From Bacillus marasmi (GTDB lineage: Bacteria > Bacillota > Bacilli > Bacillales > Cytobacillaceae), in assembly GCF_902168435.1 (NCBI RefSeq), contig NZ_LR656169.1, positions 1 through 64,000 of the forward strand: a stretch of DNA of 64,000 nucleotides, given 5' to 3'. How positions within the stretch are numbered: position 1 is the first letter of the stretch; each line of letters begins with the position of its first letter. Position numbers and translations under genes: made by a program. Positions 25,163 to 34,039 of the stretch are shown piece after piece. The notes under the pieces were generated by a model, which saw nothing but the letters and a program-made list of their open reading frames with translations, was not told the origin of the DNA and searched no databases.

Positions 25163-26632
25163 TTACTTCACTATTACCTTTTTGTCTGATTTGCTTGATT
25201 GCACCTTTTCAATAATATCTCTAGCTATCCAGACGCCACATGCGCTAGCTTGAGCAAGGCCACGCGTGATACCTGCCCCGTCTCCACCTACATACAGACC
25301 GCTTATTTCAGTTTCGAAACGGTCGTTTAGCTTCGGACGAGCTGAATAAAATTTCGCTTCAACGCCATAAAATAGTGTATGCTCTGATGCTAAACCAGGC
25401 GTAACATGGTTTAAGGCTTCTGTCATTTCTATTAAACTTTTCATCGTATTATAAGGAAGTACAAGACCTAAATCTCCCGGAACTGCTTCCTTTAACGTAG
25501 GTTCAACGAAGCTTTCCTTAATCCGCTTCACCGTTGAACGTCTACCCTTTAATATATCCCCATATTTTTGGACAATTAATCCGCCGTTTGATAACACATT
25601 TGCCAACCGCGAAATTACATGTGCATATTCATTTGGCTGGTCAAAAGGCTCTGAGAAAGTGTGGGACACAAGCAACGCAAAATTTGTATTAGGGCTTCCC
25701 AATTTCGGATCACGATAGGCGTGTCCATTGGCAAGCATCGTACCAGAATGATTTTCTACCACAACATGACCGGAAGGATTGCTGCAGAAGGTACGCACTC
25801 TCGTTCCAACAGAGGTATTATAAACGAACTTCCCCTCATACAAATGCTCATTAATCTCTTGCATCACTATATTAGAAGTTTCCACACGAACCCCGATATC
25901 TACTTGATTATTAATCATTCCCATGCGGCGTGCCTTTAATATATCAGCTAACCATGTCGAGCCATCACGACCTGGTGTTATGACCACTTTTTCGGCATGA
26001 AGAGCTTCCCCATTTTTCAATTGAATTCCGCACACCTTTATGCCATCGCTTGTTTTTTCCGTAATCAAATCTTCAACTTCCGTTTTAAATGCCATATCGA
26101 TTTTTTCGTTTAAATACTCAAATATACTCGCCATAATTTGCAGATTTTGTTCGGTACCTAAATGACGAACTTGGGCACGAAGCAATTTCAATCCAACCGC
26201 ATAACCGCGTTTTTCAATTTCCTTAACCTTATCGGTCAACGGGTCTGTGATGCTTTCAGTTGCCCCGTGGGACAAATTGATGTTATCTACATATTTTATT
26301 AAATCAATAACGGTGGACTCTGGAAGATAATCCGTCATCCATCCACCAAATTCGCTCGTAATATTGAATTTCCCATCGGAGTATGCTCCAGCACCACCAA
26401 ATCCATTTGTAATCGAACAAGCTGGAAGACAGCCGGCAAATTCCTTTCTACCTGCTGCAGGAGGACACTTTTCGATTTTCTTTTGTAAAATAGGACAATT
26501 TCGTTTATAAATATCATGGCCTTTATCCACGAGTAATACTTTAGCATTAGGCATTTTTAAAGTTAATTCATAGCACGTAAAAATTCCAGCTGGTCCTGCA
26601 CCAACTACAATCACATCATAATTCGATCTCAT
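25163..26632 (-). CDS. FAD-dependent dehydrogenase-like protein (COG2509 type)
   Basis: This 489-residue flavoprotein has an N-terminal Rossmann motif (VVGAGPAG at 9-16) and a C-terminal FAD motif (VGGDGAGITRGLAQASACG). Between them is a cysteine-rich insert (RNCPILQKKIEKCPP, GCLPAC) before GFGGAGAYSDGKF, as in the uncharacterised COG2509 dehydrogenases. The substrate is unknown. It is a single gene with its own terminator. Confidence 0.85.
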   Translation of the reverse strand: MRSNYDVIVVGAGPAGIFTCYELTLKMPNAKVLLVDKGHDIYKRNCPILQKKIEKCPPAAGRKEFAGCLPACSITNGFGGAGAYSDGKFNITSEFGGWMTDYLPESTVIDLIKYVDNINLSHGATESITDPLTDKVKEIEKRGYAVGLKLLRAQVRHLGTEQNLQIMASIFEYLNEKIDMAFKTEVEDLITEKTSDGIKVCGIQLKNGEALHAEKVVITPGRDGSTWLADILKARRMGMINNQVDIGVRVETSNIVMQEINEHLYEGKFVYNTSVGTRVRTFCSNPSGHVVVENHSGTMLANGHAYRDPKLGSPNTNFALLVSHTFSEPFDQPNEYAHVISRLANVLSNGGLIVQKYGDILKGRRSTVKRIKESFVEPTLKEAVPGDLGLVLPYNTMKSLIEMTEALNHVTPGLASEHTLFYGVEAKFYSARPKLNDRFETEISGLYVGGDGAGITRGLAQASACGVWIARDIIEKVQSSKSDKKVIVK

Positions 26633-26762
26633 TAAGACTTCCCCCAGACGTAAGTGATCTTCGTATATTTCGTTATCCCATCCGTAAATATAACAGAATC
26701 TACTGGGCTAGTCAAACAAAACACGAACATTATATGAGTATCGCATAAAATCATTCGTAATA

Positions 26763-26791
26763 ACAAAAACTCACGGATGTTATCCGTGAGT
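26763..26791 (-). terminator. Terminator after yjcZ-like gene
   Basis: ACTCACGGAT and ATCCGTGAGT form a 10-bp stem around a three-base loop, then TTTTTG on the minus strand. Confidence 0.9.
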
Positions 26792-26807
26792 CACATTCTC
26801 AATTCAT

Positions 26808-26966
26808 TTACTTACCGTAGCAGCTTGCTCCGATAATAATTAACAAGATAAATAGTACTACGATTAATGCAAACCAATTCCCGTACCCATAGCCATACCC
26901 ATAACCACAGCTTGTATACATTGGTGCGGTTACGCCACAGCCAAAGCCGCCATGACCAAAATGCAT
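26808..26966 (-). CDS. YjcZ family sporulation peptide
   Basis: A 52-residue peptide: a Gly/Tyr/Cys-rich front ([13 protein letters not shown], then [12 protein letters not shown]) and a single membrane segment ([16 protein letters not shown]) ending SCYGK. This is the form of the YjcZ family of small spore-associated membrane peptides in Bacillus. GAGGAG lies 8 bases before the ATG. It would be made in the mother cell or forespore; no sporulation promoter was identified with confidence. Confidence 0.85.
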   Translation of the reverse strand: MHFGHGGFGCGVTAPMYTSCGYGYGYGYGNWFALIVVLFILLIIIGASCYGK

Positions 26967-27173
26967 ACCTCATCACTCCTCTTTGTTGTTCAGTGTACAT
27001 TGATAAGGTATGTTGTAGGTTCTTGTCTCGCATGTGTTTTCGCCTAAACTTTTTTATATCAACTAATTACATCAGTGAAAATTCTTATCGTTCAACTAAA
27101 AATTACACGATTTACTAAATTTTTGATACACTAAATTGATGTATTATTTTATTTCGTTGGAGGATATCAACAG

Positions 27174-27746
27174 GTGAGAAATTTAATCAAAAGCTTTATA
27201 AATGGTATTTTGACAATTGTCCCAATTATTTTAGTAGTATATGTATGTTATAAAACCTTTATGTTTCTTGATAGTATTCTTGGGAATCTACTTAAGCCTT
27301 ATTTAAAGGATGATTACATTCCTGGAATTGGGTTATTGCTCACACTCGGACTCATTACTTTACTAGGATGGTTATCCACGAAATTTATTACTGGTAGAGT
27401 CATCCGGATTATTGACCGAATTTTAGAGAATATCCCTTTAGTTAAGACGGTGTATTCAGTCATAAAAGATACGATTCATTCCTTCCTTGGTGAAAAAAAG
27501 TCATTTTCCAAAGTTGCTTTAGTTACCATCCCAGGAACGGGGATGAAGAGCATGGGCTTTGTTACTGCAGAGGAACTGGATAAATTTTATCAAGGACTAG
27601 AAGATTACATCGCCGTCTATGTTCCACAAACGTTCCAGGTTGCAGGTTTTACATTTCTCATCCCAAAAGAACAGGTTGAAATCATCGATGTTAAGCCAGA
27701 AGATGCGATGAAATTCATTTTATCGGGTGGAATGACGAATAAATAA
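27174..27746 (+). CDS. DUF502 membrane protein
   Basis: A 190-residue protein with two membrane spans (about 9-31, INGILTIVPIILVVYVCYKT; and 51-72, GIGLLLTLGLITLLGWLS) and a soluble C-terminal part (VALVTIPGTGMKSMGFVT, VYVPQTFQVAGFTFLIP). This is the DUF502 pattern. It starts with GTG, about 10 bases after GGAGG. Function is unknown; family members affect lipid homeostasis or membrane trafficking in plants, which tells little here. Confidence 0.85.
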   Translation: MRNLIKSFINGILTIVPIILVVYVCYKTFMFLDSILGNLLKPYLKDDYIPGIGLLLTLGLITLLGWLSTKFITGRVIRIIDRILENIPLVKTVYSVIKDTIHSFLGEKKSFSKVALVTIPGTGMKSMGFVTAEELDKFYQGLEDYIAVYVPQTFQVAGFTFLIPKEQVEIIDVKPEDAMKFILSGGMTNK

Positions 27747-27828
27747 AGAGTACCATTTTAGCTTAAACGGGCGAGGTAAATTAGGGAGCATGTAGGAGTT
27801 CTATATTACCTTTTAAGGATTTCTAATT

Positions 27829-28008
27829 AGGTTTGGGCACATACAAACGCTTAACGTTACCATTTTCTGGTTTCTCGTCCAGGTTTAGGCACATAAACGC
27901 ACTATACGTTACCACTCTCGAGTTTTCAGCACAGATTTGGGCACGTAATCGCATTATAAGTTACCATTCTCGGGTTTTCAGCCTAGGTTTAGACATGAAA
28001 ACCCGTTC
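27829..28008. repeat. Tandem array, 52-bp period, three and a half units
   Basis: Units begin at 27829, 27881, 27933 and 27985, exactly 52 bp apart. Each has GGTTTRGGCAC (or a variant), then a CGTTACC-like motif and a TTTTC stretch. The last unit is partial. Another 52-bp array with related GTTACC and GGGCAC motifs is at 46515-46645. It lies between two converging genes and encodes nothing evident. Confidence 0.85.
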
Positions 28009-28015
28009 TACATAT

Positions 28016-28453
28016 TTACTTATGAAACATTTCCAACCAGTTCCCGTACCCTTCCTTTTCTAGCTCTTCTTTTGGTATAAATCTAAGTGAGGCTGAATTG
28101 ATACAATAACGCAAACCCGTTGGGTCAGGGCCATCATTAAATACATGTCCTAAATGCGAATTTGCGGTTTTACTGCGCACTTCTGTCCGAATCATAAAAT
28201 GAGTATAATCTTGTTTCTCCTCGATTTCATCCTCTTCTAGGGGTTTCGTGAAGCTTGGCCAACCGCAGCCTGCATCAAATTTATCCTTTGAGCTAAATAA
28301 AGGCTTACCAGATACGATATCTACATAAATACCTTCTCTTGTTTCATTCCAATAATCATTTCGGAAAGGTGGTTCTGTCCCATTATTTTGTGTAACTTCA
28401 AATTGAATTGGTGTTAATTTTTTCTTCAATTCATCCATATCTTTACTTTTCAT
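28016..28453 (-). CDS. msrB: Peptide-methionine (R)-S-oxide reductase
   Basis: This 145-residue enzyme reduces methionine-R-sulfoxide in proteins. GCGWPSF and the catalytic-cysteine motif [11 protein letters not shown] are present; the two zinc-binding CxxC pairs of some MsrB proteins are absent. The start at 28453 has GGGGTG upstream and overlaps the end of msrA by 11 bases, so the two are coupled. Synteny with B. subtilis msrA-msrB is kept. Confidence 0.95.
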   Translation of the reverse strand: MKSKDMDELKKKLTPIQFEVTQNNGTEPPFRNDYWNETREGIYVDIVSGKPLFSSKDKFDAGCGWPSFTKPLEEDEIEEKQDYTHFMIRTEVRSKTANSHLGHVFNDGPDPTGLRYCINSASLRFIPKEELEKEGYGNWLEMFHK

Positions 28454-28985
28454 GCTGTTCACCCCAATGCATCCGAATAAAGGCATCCCGTCCAGATCCG
28501 ATGCGGTACCGCTCATAATGTGGGGGGTTCTTTTTATAATAATCCTGATGATATTCCTCAGCAGGATAAAACGTGCTAACAGGAAGAATTTTCGTAGCTA
28601 TAGGTTTGGTAAATCGTCCGCTTTCCGCCAGTTCCTTTTTAGAAGTTTCTGCTATATGTTTTTGGTCATCATTATGATAGAAAATCACTGTTTGATACGA
28701 GGTCCCCCGATTATAGAATTGTCCCCCAGCATCGGTCGGATCAATTTGCTGCCAAAACAGCTGTAATAATTTCTCATATGGAAATATTTCGGGATTATAG
28801 GTTATTTGCACCGCTTCATAATGCCCCGTTGTTTCTGAACAAACCTGTTGATAAGTAGGATTTTCAACATGACCTCCCGTGTATCCTGAAACAACTTTTA
28901 TGATGCCTGGCTGTTCATCGAACGGCTTAACCATACACCAGAAACAGCCTCCAGCAAAGGTAGCTTTTTTCAATTGTCCTTCCAT
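28443..28985 (-). CDS. msrA: Peptide-methionine (S)-S-oxide reductase
   Basis: This 180-residue enzyme reduces methionine-S-sulfoxide, complementing MsrB. The active-site motif GGCFWC is at residues 12-17; resolving function may come from Cys17 or a later Cys ([12 protein letters not shown]). It is the first gene of the msrA-msrB pair and faces the DUF4397 gene across a 140-bp intergenic region. Confidence 0.95.
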   Translation of the reverse strand: MEGQLKKATFAGGCFWCMVKPFDEQPGIIKVVSGYTGGHVENPTYQQVCSETTGHYEAVQITYNPEIFPYEKLLQLFWQQIDPTDAGGQFYNRGTSYQTVIFYHNDDQKHIAETSKKELAESGRFTKPIATKILPVSTFYPAEEYHQDYYKKNPPHYERYRIGSGRDAFIRMHWGEQHEK

Positions 28986-29125
28986 CTTTTACCTCCAAAT
29001 TATCACTTCATTATTACTATAATCACTATTTTAACTTCTTTATATCAAATTGAGAAATACATAGCACATACACCACCCTCGCCCAAAGCGCATATGTTAT
29101 CGAAGAAGCCTTAAGGATAGGAGCG

Positions 29126-29896
29126 ATGCATATGCCACAAAAAAGAAATGGGCAGGATTATTTTGAAAAAGCAGCTTCATATGATGTGATGGCTAATTAT
29201 TATAAATACTTGGACCCAAGCTTACACATCCATTATTACCAAAAGCATTTACGGGCGCTGTCAAAAGCATTCCAAGCAGCAATTGCTGAACAAAGACAAA
29301 TAGAACCAAGGAATCAATCTCACGGAATTATTCGTGTTTTGCACGGTTCAAGCGACACACCAAACGTAGATGTATATATTAATGCCATCCGCGTTTTTCG
29401 AAATCTCCCTTATAAACAAGTAAGCAATTATTTATCCATGCCGAGCGGCAAATATCATCTTGATATTTATCCTGCTGAAGATCAAGTTAACAGTATATTA
29501 AACAAACGGATAACCGTGGAAGCTGGGAAAATTTATACATTACCGTTGATAGGAGTTGAAAAGAAGCTGCGCATGCTCACTCTACAGGATCAACTCGACG
29601 TACCAACTGGGGAAAGCAAATTCCGATTTATTCACCTTTCACCGGATACCCCTCCATTAGATGTCGCTGTCGTTAAAGGGGATGTGGTCTTCCCTAAAGT
29701 ATCCTACAAAGAAGCGACACCTTATTTAGGATTAACACCGATGACGGTTGACCTTGAAATCAGGACCGCCGGGACTAAAGAGGTACTATTACCACTTCAT
29801 GAATTACAGTTTAACCCAAATGAAGTGTATTCAATAATTGCAACAAGTTCACATCAAAATGAGCGATCCTTTGAGACATTCGTTATAAGAGGCTAG
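29126..29896 (+). CDS. DUF4397 domain protein
   Basis: This 256-residue protein has two copies of a beta-rich unit: IIRVLHGSSDTPNVDVYINA near 68 and FRFIHLSPDTPPLDVAVVKG near 172. These are the DUF4397 hallmark and resemble extracellular immunoglobulin-like domains. No signal peptide is evident: the N-terminus is MHMPQKRNGQDYFEKAASYD. A similar N-terminal arrangement occurs in Bacillus spore-coat-associated members, so a spore role is possible but unproven. Confidence 0.8.
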   Translation: MHMPQKRNGQDYFEKAASYDVMANYYKYLDPSLHIHYYQKHLRALSKAFQAAIAEQRQIEPRNQSHGIIRVLHGSSDTPNVDVYINAIRVFRNLPYKQVSNYLSMPSGKYHLDIYPAEDQVNSILNKRITVEAGKIYTLPLIGVEKKLRMLTLQDQLDVPTGESKFRFIHLSPDTPPLDVAVVKGDVVFPKVSYKEATPYLGLTPMTVDLEIRTAGTKEVLLPLHELQFNPNEVYSIIATSSHQNERSFETFVIRG

Positions 29897-29925
29897 ACGA
29901 CCGGAGGACTGGTCGTTTTCATTTT
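29897..29925 (+). terminator. Terminator after DUF4397 gene
   Basis: ACGACC and GGTCGT form a stem around GGAGGACT, then TTTCATTTT. A second hairpin (GGACTG to CAGTCC, 29974-30003) follows and may end transcripts from both sides. Confidence 0.75.
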
Positions 29926-30014
29926 ATGTAAATTGAAAATTAACAATTAAGATTAATGTCATAAGCAAGTTGTCGGACTGACCTCATTCGTAGAGGACAG
30001 TCCATTTTATTCTT

Positions 30015-30632
30015 TTACTTTGACTGCTCTTTTACCGGAACTAAAAGCGTAAAGATTATTTGATCCTGCTTTAAATCGAATTGATTTGCAACGATTTGAA
30101 CATCACTTTTTAATTTTAATGACTGAAGATCAACATACACTTGTTCCTCATTTGGCTGTATCGTAACCCACTCTGGAAATTTATAAAAGCTGTCAACAAT
30201 CCTTAAAACAGTTGCTGATGGAAGGTTTAATTTCCCAATCGATATTTGCCTTTCCTGTAAAATAAGATCACCATTTTCCAATGCCTTGGGTTCAAACACT
30301 AGCTTCATATCAATATTTTGATTTAGAAAAGGAAATGTTCCAAATAAATTTACATAATCATCTAATTGAATGCTATAATCAATCACTCCATCATTTTGCT
30401 CTTTTAAATATTGATTAATAACCGTATTAACGTCCTTTTTTTTTCCTTGAATTAGAAAGGATACCGCATTTATGTCAGGTGAAGTATTTTCTAATGGTTT
30501 ATTTTCCGCAGGAGAAGTTAAAAATATGATCAATATAGTCACTAGTAATATGTTTAAGGAAAGTAATATTAAAAATAAGCTTTTCCATATATTCTTCATC
30601 TTTATGTAATCTCCTATTTTTTGTTTCTGCAT
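30015..30632 (-). CDS. ypmS: YpmS-like membrane-anchored protein (DUF2140)
   Basis: A 205-residue protein with one N-terminal membrane segment (LFLILLSLNILLVTILIIFL) and an extracellular beta-rich domain. VNQYLKEQNDG, LQERQISIGKLNLP and the ending IIFTLLVPVKEQ match YpmS. GAGGGG precedes the start at 30632; an alternative at 30599 (MKNIWKS) would be closer to the usual length. It follows the Sco1 gene, as in the ypmQ-ypmR-ypmS neighbourhood of B. subtilis. Confidence 0.8.
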   Translation of the reverse strand: MQKQKIGDYIKMKNIWKSLFLILLSLNILLVTILIIFLTSPAENKPLENTSPDINAVSFLIQGKKKDVNTVINQYLKEQNDGVIDYSIQLDDYVNLFGTFPFLNQNIDMKLVFEPKALENGDLILQERQISIGKLNLPSATVLRIVDSFYKFPEWVTIQPNEEQVYVDLQSLKLKSDVQIVANQFDLKQDQIIFTLLVPVKEQSK

Positions 30633-30653
30633 AATTATCCCCTCTATGAATAA

Positions 30654-30678
30654 GAAAAAAACCCTCCGAAGAAGGTTA
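30654..30678 (-). terminator. Terminator after Sco1 gene
   Basis: AACCTTC, loop TTCG, GAGGGTT, then seven T on the minus strand. The stem starts at the Sco1 stop codon. Confidence 0.8.
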
Positions 30679-31260
30679 TTTTTGTAATGTTTTTATATCT
30701 TTTATGATTTGTTTATATGGGATTTCATCAAGACCATCGTAATATGCAACAATTTTACCGTCTTGATCCATTAAATAAAAATCAATCCCATGAATAACTT
30801 GATCTTCATTTTCAGGTTTTTTCACGACTGCTTTAAAATCCTTTAATGCCTTTTGTTCAATTTCTTCCTGAGTATAGCCAGTTAGGAAATGCCAATTACT
30901 ATAATCAGCATTAAAGTTATCAGCAAACATTTTTAAACGATCTGGAGTATCTACTGCTGGATCAACACTAAACGAGACAAGCTCAACATCTTCGATTCCT
31001 TCATCTTTCAGCATTTGTTGCAGCTTAGCCATATTGGCTGTCATTGGTAAGCATACATCAGCACAGGAGGTGAAGATGAAATCAGAAACCCATACCTTCC
31101 CCTTTAAGTCTGATAAACCAAATGACTTACCCTCTTGGTCAGTATATGTAAAATCCTTAACTGGCCAATTTTTTGCATTTTTAATCTCATTTTGTCCACA
31201 TGCAGAAATAATAATAGAAAGAATGATAACGATTACAAACATACTCGCTTTTTTAAACAT
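30676..31260 (-). CDS. ypmQ: Sco1/SenC copper-chaperone lipoprotein
   Basis: A 194-residue lipoprotein: membrane signal with lipobox ISAC near residue 20, and a thioredoxin-like domain with the copper-binding pair CADVC and the ligand His in DQVIHGIDFY. Sco1 (BsSCO) delivers copper or reduces thiols for the Cu-A centre of cytochrome c oxidase. The ATG at 31260 is chosen over a GTG three codons earlier because GGTGGGAG immediately precedes it. Confidence 0.9.
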   Translation of the reverse strand: MFKKASMFVIVIILSIIISACGQNEIKNAKNWPVKDFTYTDQEGKSFGLSDLKGKVWVSDFIFTSCADVCLPMTANMAKLQQMLKDEGIEDVELVSFSVDPAVDTPDRLKMFADNFNADYSNWHFLTGYTQEEIEQKALKDFKAVVKKPENEDQVIHGIDFYLMDQDGKIVAYYDGLDEIPYKQIIKDIKTLQK

Positions 31261-31316
31261 TGCTCCCACCCACTTTATTCTAATATATCTGAAATTTATT
31301 CTAACAAACCTTTTGA

Positions 31317-31362
31317 AAAGAAAAAAGGAAAAGATGTCGAAATACCAACCTTTCCCTTTTTT
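31317..31362 (-). terminator. Terminator after DegV gene
   Basis: A purine-rich arm (AAAAAAGGGAAAGG) pairs with CTTTTCCTTTTTT on the minus strand across a loop of about 15 bases. Confidence 0.65.
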
Positions 31363-31370
31363 CTTGTCGT

Positions 31371-32213
31371 TTATTCACAATAATACATAAATCCAATCGC
31401 TCCTACACCAGTGTGGGTTCCTATTACAGGAGTGGTATAGCGAATGTCAACATCAGCATATCCTGTTAACTCATAAATAGCATCTTTTAGCTTATTGGCT
31501 AAATCAAGACCTTCTACATGTACAATCCCTACACCATGGATTGTTTTCCCCTTCGTCTCTTCAACAAACTGCTTCGCTAAATATTTCACAACTTGCGAGT
31601 GGCTTCTAACTTTGGCAACAGGTGTATATACACCACCATCAAGGGTAGCAATTGGCTTTATATTTAACAAAGATCCAATCATTCCTTGCCCTTTACCAAT
31701 TCTCCCACCTTTTATCAAGTTCTCCAATGTATCTACTACGACAAAAAGCGTTGTTTGTTCACGAACTTTTTCAACAGCCGCTAGTATTTCTTCTGCAGTT
31801 TTTCCAGCCTGAGCTAGCTTTGCTGCTTCAATCACTTGAAAAGCTAGTGCAGTTGATATGTACTTGGAATCCACTACATGAACCTTCGCCTTTGTCATTT
31901 GTGTTGCGCTAGCAGCAGACTGAACAGTCCCACTCATCCCACCTGTCATGTGAATGGAAATCACTTCATAGCCCTCATCTGCAAGTCGATCATAGACTTC
32001 AGCAAATTTGCCAACTGCAGGCTGTGAACTTTTGGGAAGTTCAGGTGATTCTTTCATTTTTCTAATAAACTCAACCGGAGTAATGTCAACTCGATCAATA
32101 AAAGTATCTCCGTTAATATGAATAGATAGTGGCACAACCTCTAAGTTATATTGACTTATTTCCTCATCCGTTAAATCTACAGTGGAATCGGTTACAATCT
32201 TGATTTTACTCAA
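31371..32213 (-). CDS. DegV family fatty-acid-binding protein
   Basis: A 280-residue protein with the DegV motifs IVTDSTVDL at the start, TSQPAVGKF-like SSQPAVGKFAEVYD, ISIHMTGGMSGTVQSA, and a C-terminal THTGVGAIGFMYY. DegV/FakB proteins present fatty acids to the kinase FakA for phospholipid synthesis. No fakA is nearby, which is usual. It is monocistronic with its own terminator. Confidence 0.9.
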   Translation of the reverse strand: MSKIKIVTDSTVDLTDEEISQYNLEVVPLSIHINGDTFIDRVDITPVEFIRKMKESPELPKSSQPAVGKFAEVYDRLADEGYEVISIHMTGGMSGTVQSAASATQMTKAKVHVVDSKYISTALAFQVIEAAKLAQAGKTAEEILAAVEKVREQTTLFVVVDTLENLIKGGRIGKGQGMIGSLLNIKPIATLDGGVYTPVAKVRSHSQVVKYLAKQFVEETKGKTIHGVGIVHVEGLDLANKLKDAIYELTGYADVDIRYTTPVIGTHTGVGAIGFMYYCE

Positions 32214-32423
32214 TTCTTCACTTCCTAACTTTAGGCACTTAATTCTTATTATACAGATTCATTTTTGACAATGAAACCTATTCTAATAACTTTTATCCAG
32301 ATACACAATTTTCCGACATTAATGGAAGATGATTCACTTTTTTCTACACTGTTTCTATAAAACTACGGTTGTTCGACAACTTGAAATATTATAAAGTAAT
32401 AGGTGAAGAGATGGAGGGGTATC

Positions 32424-32984
32424 ATGATTCGCAAATTTTCCTTTTTATTAATCAGTGTAGGCCTATTGATTGTTGGTTATAGTGCTTATCAGATTTTTAA
32501 AACTAAAACAGTACAAACGAATAATTTAGAAAAAGCCCATGAAATATTACAAAGGCCTGAAATCGATCTCGAAGAATTCTCGCCTTTTACAGGAGATGTT
32601 GTTGGAATCCTGTCTATTCCAAGAATTGAAGCTGAGCTTCCGATTGTTGAAGGCACAGATGCGGATGATTTAGAAAAGGGCGTTGGGCACTATAAAGGAA
32701 CTGCATGGCCATTAGGAAATGATCAAATTGTATTATCAGGTCATCGTGATACTGTATTTCGAAGAATGGGTGAGCTCGAAATTGGTGATGAGCTTATTGT
32801 AAAGGTTCCATTTGGAGAATTCACATACAAAATCGAAGGGACAAGAGTAGTCTCTGCGGATGATTTAACAGTCATAAAACCAACTGCACCCAATGAGGTT
32901 TTAACTGTTACAACATGCTATCCATTTAGGTATGTAGGTAATGCACCAGATCGATATATTATAACAGCAATTCCTGTAAAATAG
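32424..32984 (+). CDS. Class D sortase
   Basis: A 186-residue transpeptidase that links secreted proteins to the cell wall. It has an N-terminal membrane anchor (FSFLLISVGLLIVGYSAY), the catalytic His in VLSGHRDT, the Cys in TVTTCYPF and the Arg in DRYII, in class D spacing. The ATG at 32424 follows GGAGGGG; a GTG seven codons earlier is less likely. No LPxTG-type substrate gene is adjacent. It converges on hypE and shares a terminator with it. Confidence 0.9.
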   Translation: MIRKFSFLLISVGLLIVGYSAYQIFKTKTVQTNNLEKAHEILQRPEIDLEEFSPFTGDVVGILSIPRIEAELPIVEGTDADDLEKGVGHYKGTAWPLGNDQIVLSGHRDTVFRRMGELEIGDELIVKVPFGEFTYKIEGTRVVSADDLTVIKPTAPNEVLTVTTCYPFRYVGNAPDRYIITAIPVK

Positions 32985-33025
32985 AGAAAAGCTGACAACC
33001 TAGTCAGCTTTTCTCTATTTTTTCT
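32982..33025. terminator. Bidirectional terminator, sortase/hypE
   Basis: AGAGAAAAGCTGAC pairs with GTCAGCTTTTCTCT, a 14-bp stem with T/A-rich flanks on both sides, between converging genes. Confidence 0.9.
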
Positions 33026-33037
33026 ATTATATTAAAA

Positions 33038-34039
33038 TTAACAAATCCTCGGTAGCATCGTTCCTGTTAATCTCGATAACATCCTTTTTGATCCAAGCGG
33101 TGTTTGCAGTAGTAATTGACTTTTTTCTTTACCAGAAACATGGCCTATAATCGCTGCATCCTTTCCGATTGGGTCCTGCTTAATGATTTCTAAAACCTTT
33201 TGCGATTCTTGTTTTGAAACGATAATGATCGCTTTTCCCTCATTTGCTAAATATAAAGGATCAAAACCAAGCAAATCACATGCTCCGTGAACCTCATCCC
33301 TAATCGGTATCTTTTCTTCTTCGATAACGAGAGTAAGCGAGAAATCTTCAGCAATCTCGACCAAGGTTGTCGCAAGTCCTCCGCGAGTTGGATCTCTCAT
33401 GATTCGCACTTCATCACATTCCTTCATCACATTCCCCAGCATATGATTTAAAGATGCACAATCACTCAATAACGGCACAGAAATTCCTAAGTTTTCCCGT
33501 GAAGTAAACACGGCCATACCATGATCACCAATCGTTCCTGTGATAATGATTTGGTCATTTTCGTTAAAAATTAATTCCGGGTTTAGTTTTTTCTCGATTA
33601 TGCCAATCCCTGTTGTGTTGATGAAGACTCCATCCGCACTTCCTCTTTCAACCACCTTTGTATCCCCGGCAATGATGGCTACACCTGTTTTCTTCGCTTC
33701 ATTAGCCATATCAAGGACTATTTTTTTTAAATCATTAATCGGAAAGCCCTCTTCAATCACAAAGCCACAAGTTAAATATAAAGGCTTTGCTCCGCTTACT
33801 GTTAAATCATTCACCGTACCGGCTACCGCTAGTTTCCCGATTGTCCCCCCTGGAAAAAATACTGGTTTGATTACAAATGAATCAGTTGTTACAGCAATCT
33901 CTGAAGTTGGTAAACTCAATTGAGTGGCATCAAACATCGATTCCTCTCGGTTTCCAAATGCTTCAACAAAAAGTTCCTGGATTAATTGGTGGCTCAATTC
34001 TCCACCATCACCATGGGCTAAACTGATGATTTGTCCCAT
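33038..34039 (-). CDS. hypE: Hydrogenase maturation protein HypE
   Basis: This 333-residue enzyme dehydrates a carbamoylated C-terminal cysteine to thiocyanate, supplying the cyanide ligands of the NiFe site. The essential C-terminal PRIC is present (MLPRIC). The start at 34039 (MGQIISLAHGDGG) overlaps the hypD stop by one base; a longer frame to 34150 reads through hypD. It is the last gene of the hydrogenase operon. Confidence 0.97.
   Translation of the reverse strand: MGQIISLAHGDGGELSHQLIQELFVEAFGNREESMFDATQLSLPTSEIAVTTDSFVIKPVFFPGGTIGKLAVAGTVNDLTVSGAKPLYLTCGFVIEEGFPINDLKKIVLDMANEAKKTGVAIIAGDTKVVERGSADGVFINTTGIGIIEKKLNPELIFNENDQIIITGTIGDHGMAVFTSRENLGISVPLLSDCASLNHMLGNVMKECDEVRIMRDPTRGGLATTLVEIAEDFSLTLVIEEEKIPIRDEVHGACDLLGFDPLYLANEGKAIIIVSKQESQKVLEIIKQDPIGKDAAIIGHVSGKEKSQLLLQTPLGSKRMLSRLTGTMLPRIC

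Noticed and set aside
27829-28008. CRISPR array
   Set aside because: Units are contiguous 52-bp tandem copies with drift along their whole length, without constant repeats separating unique spacers, and no cas gene is near.
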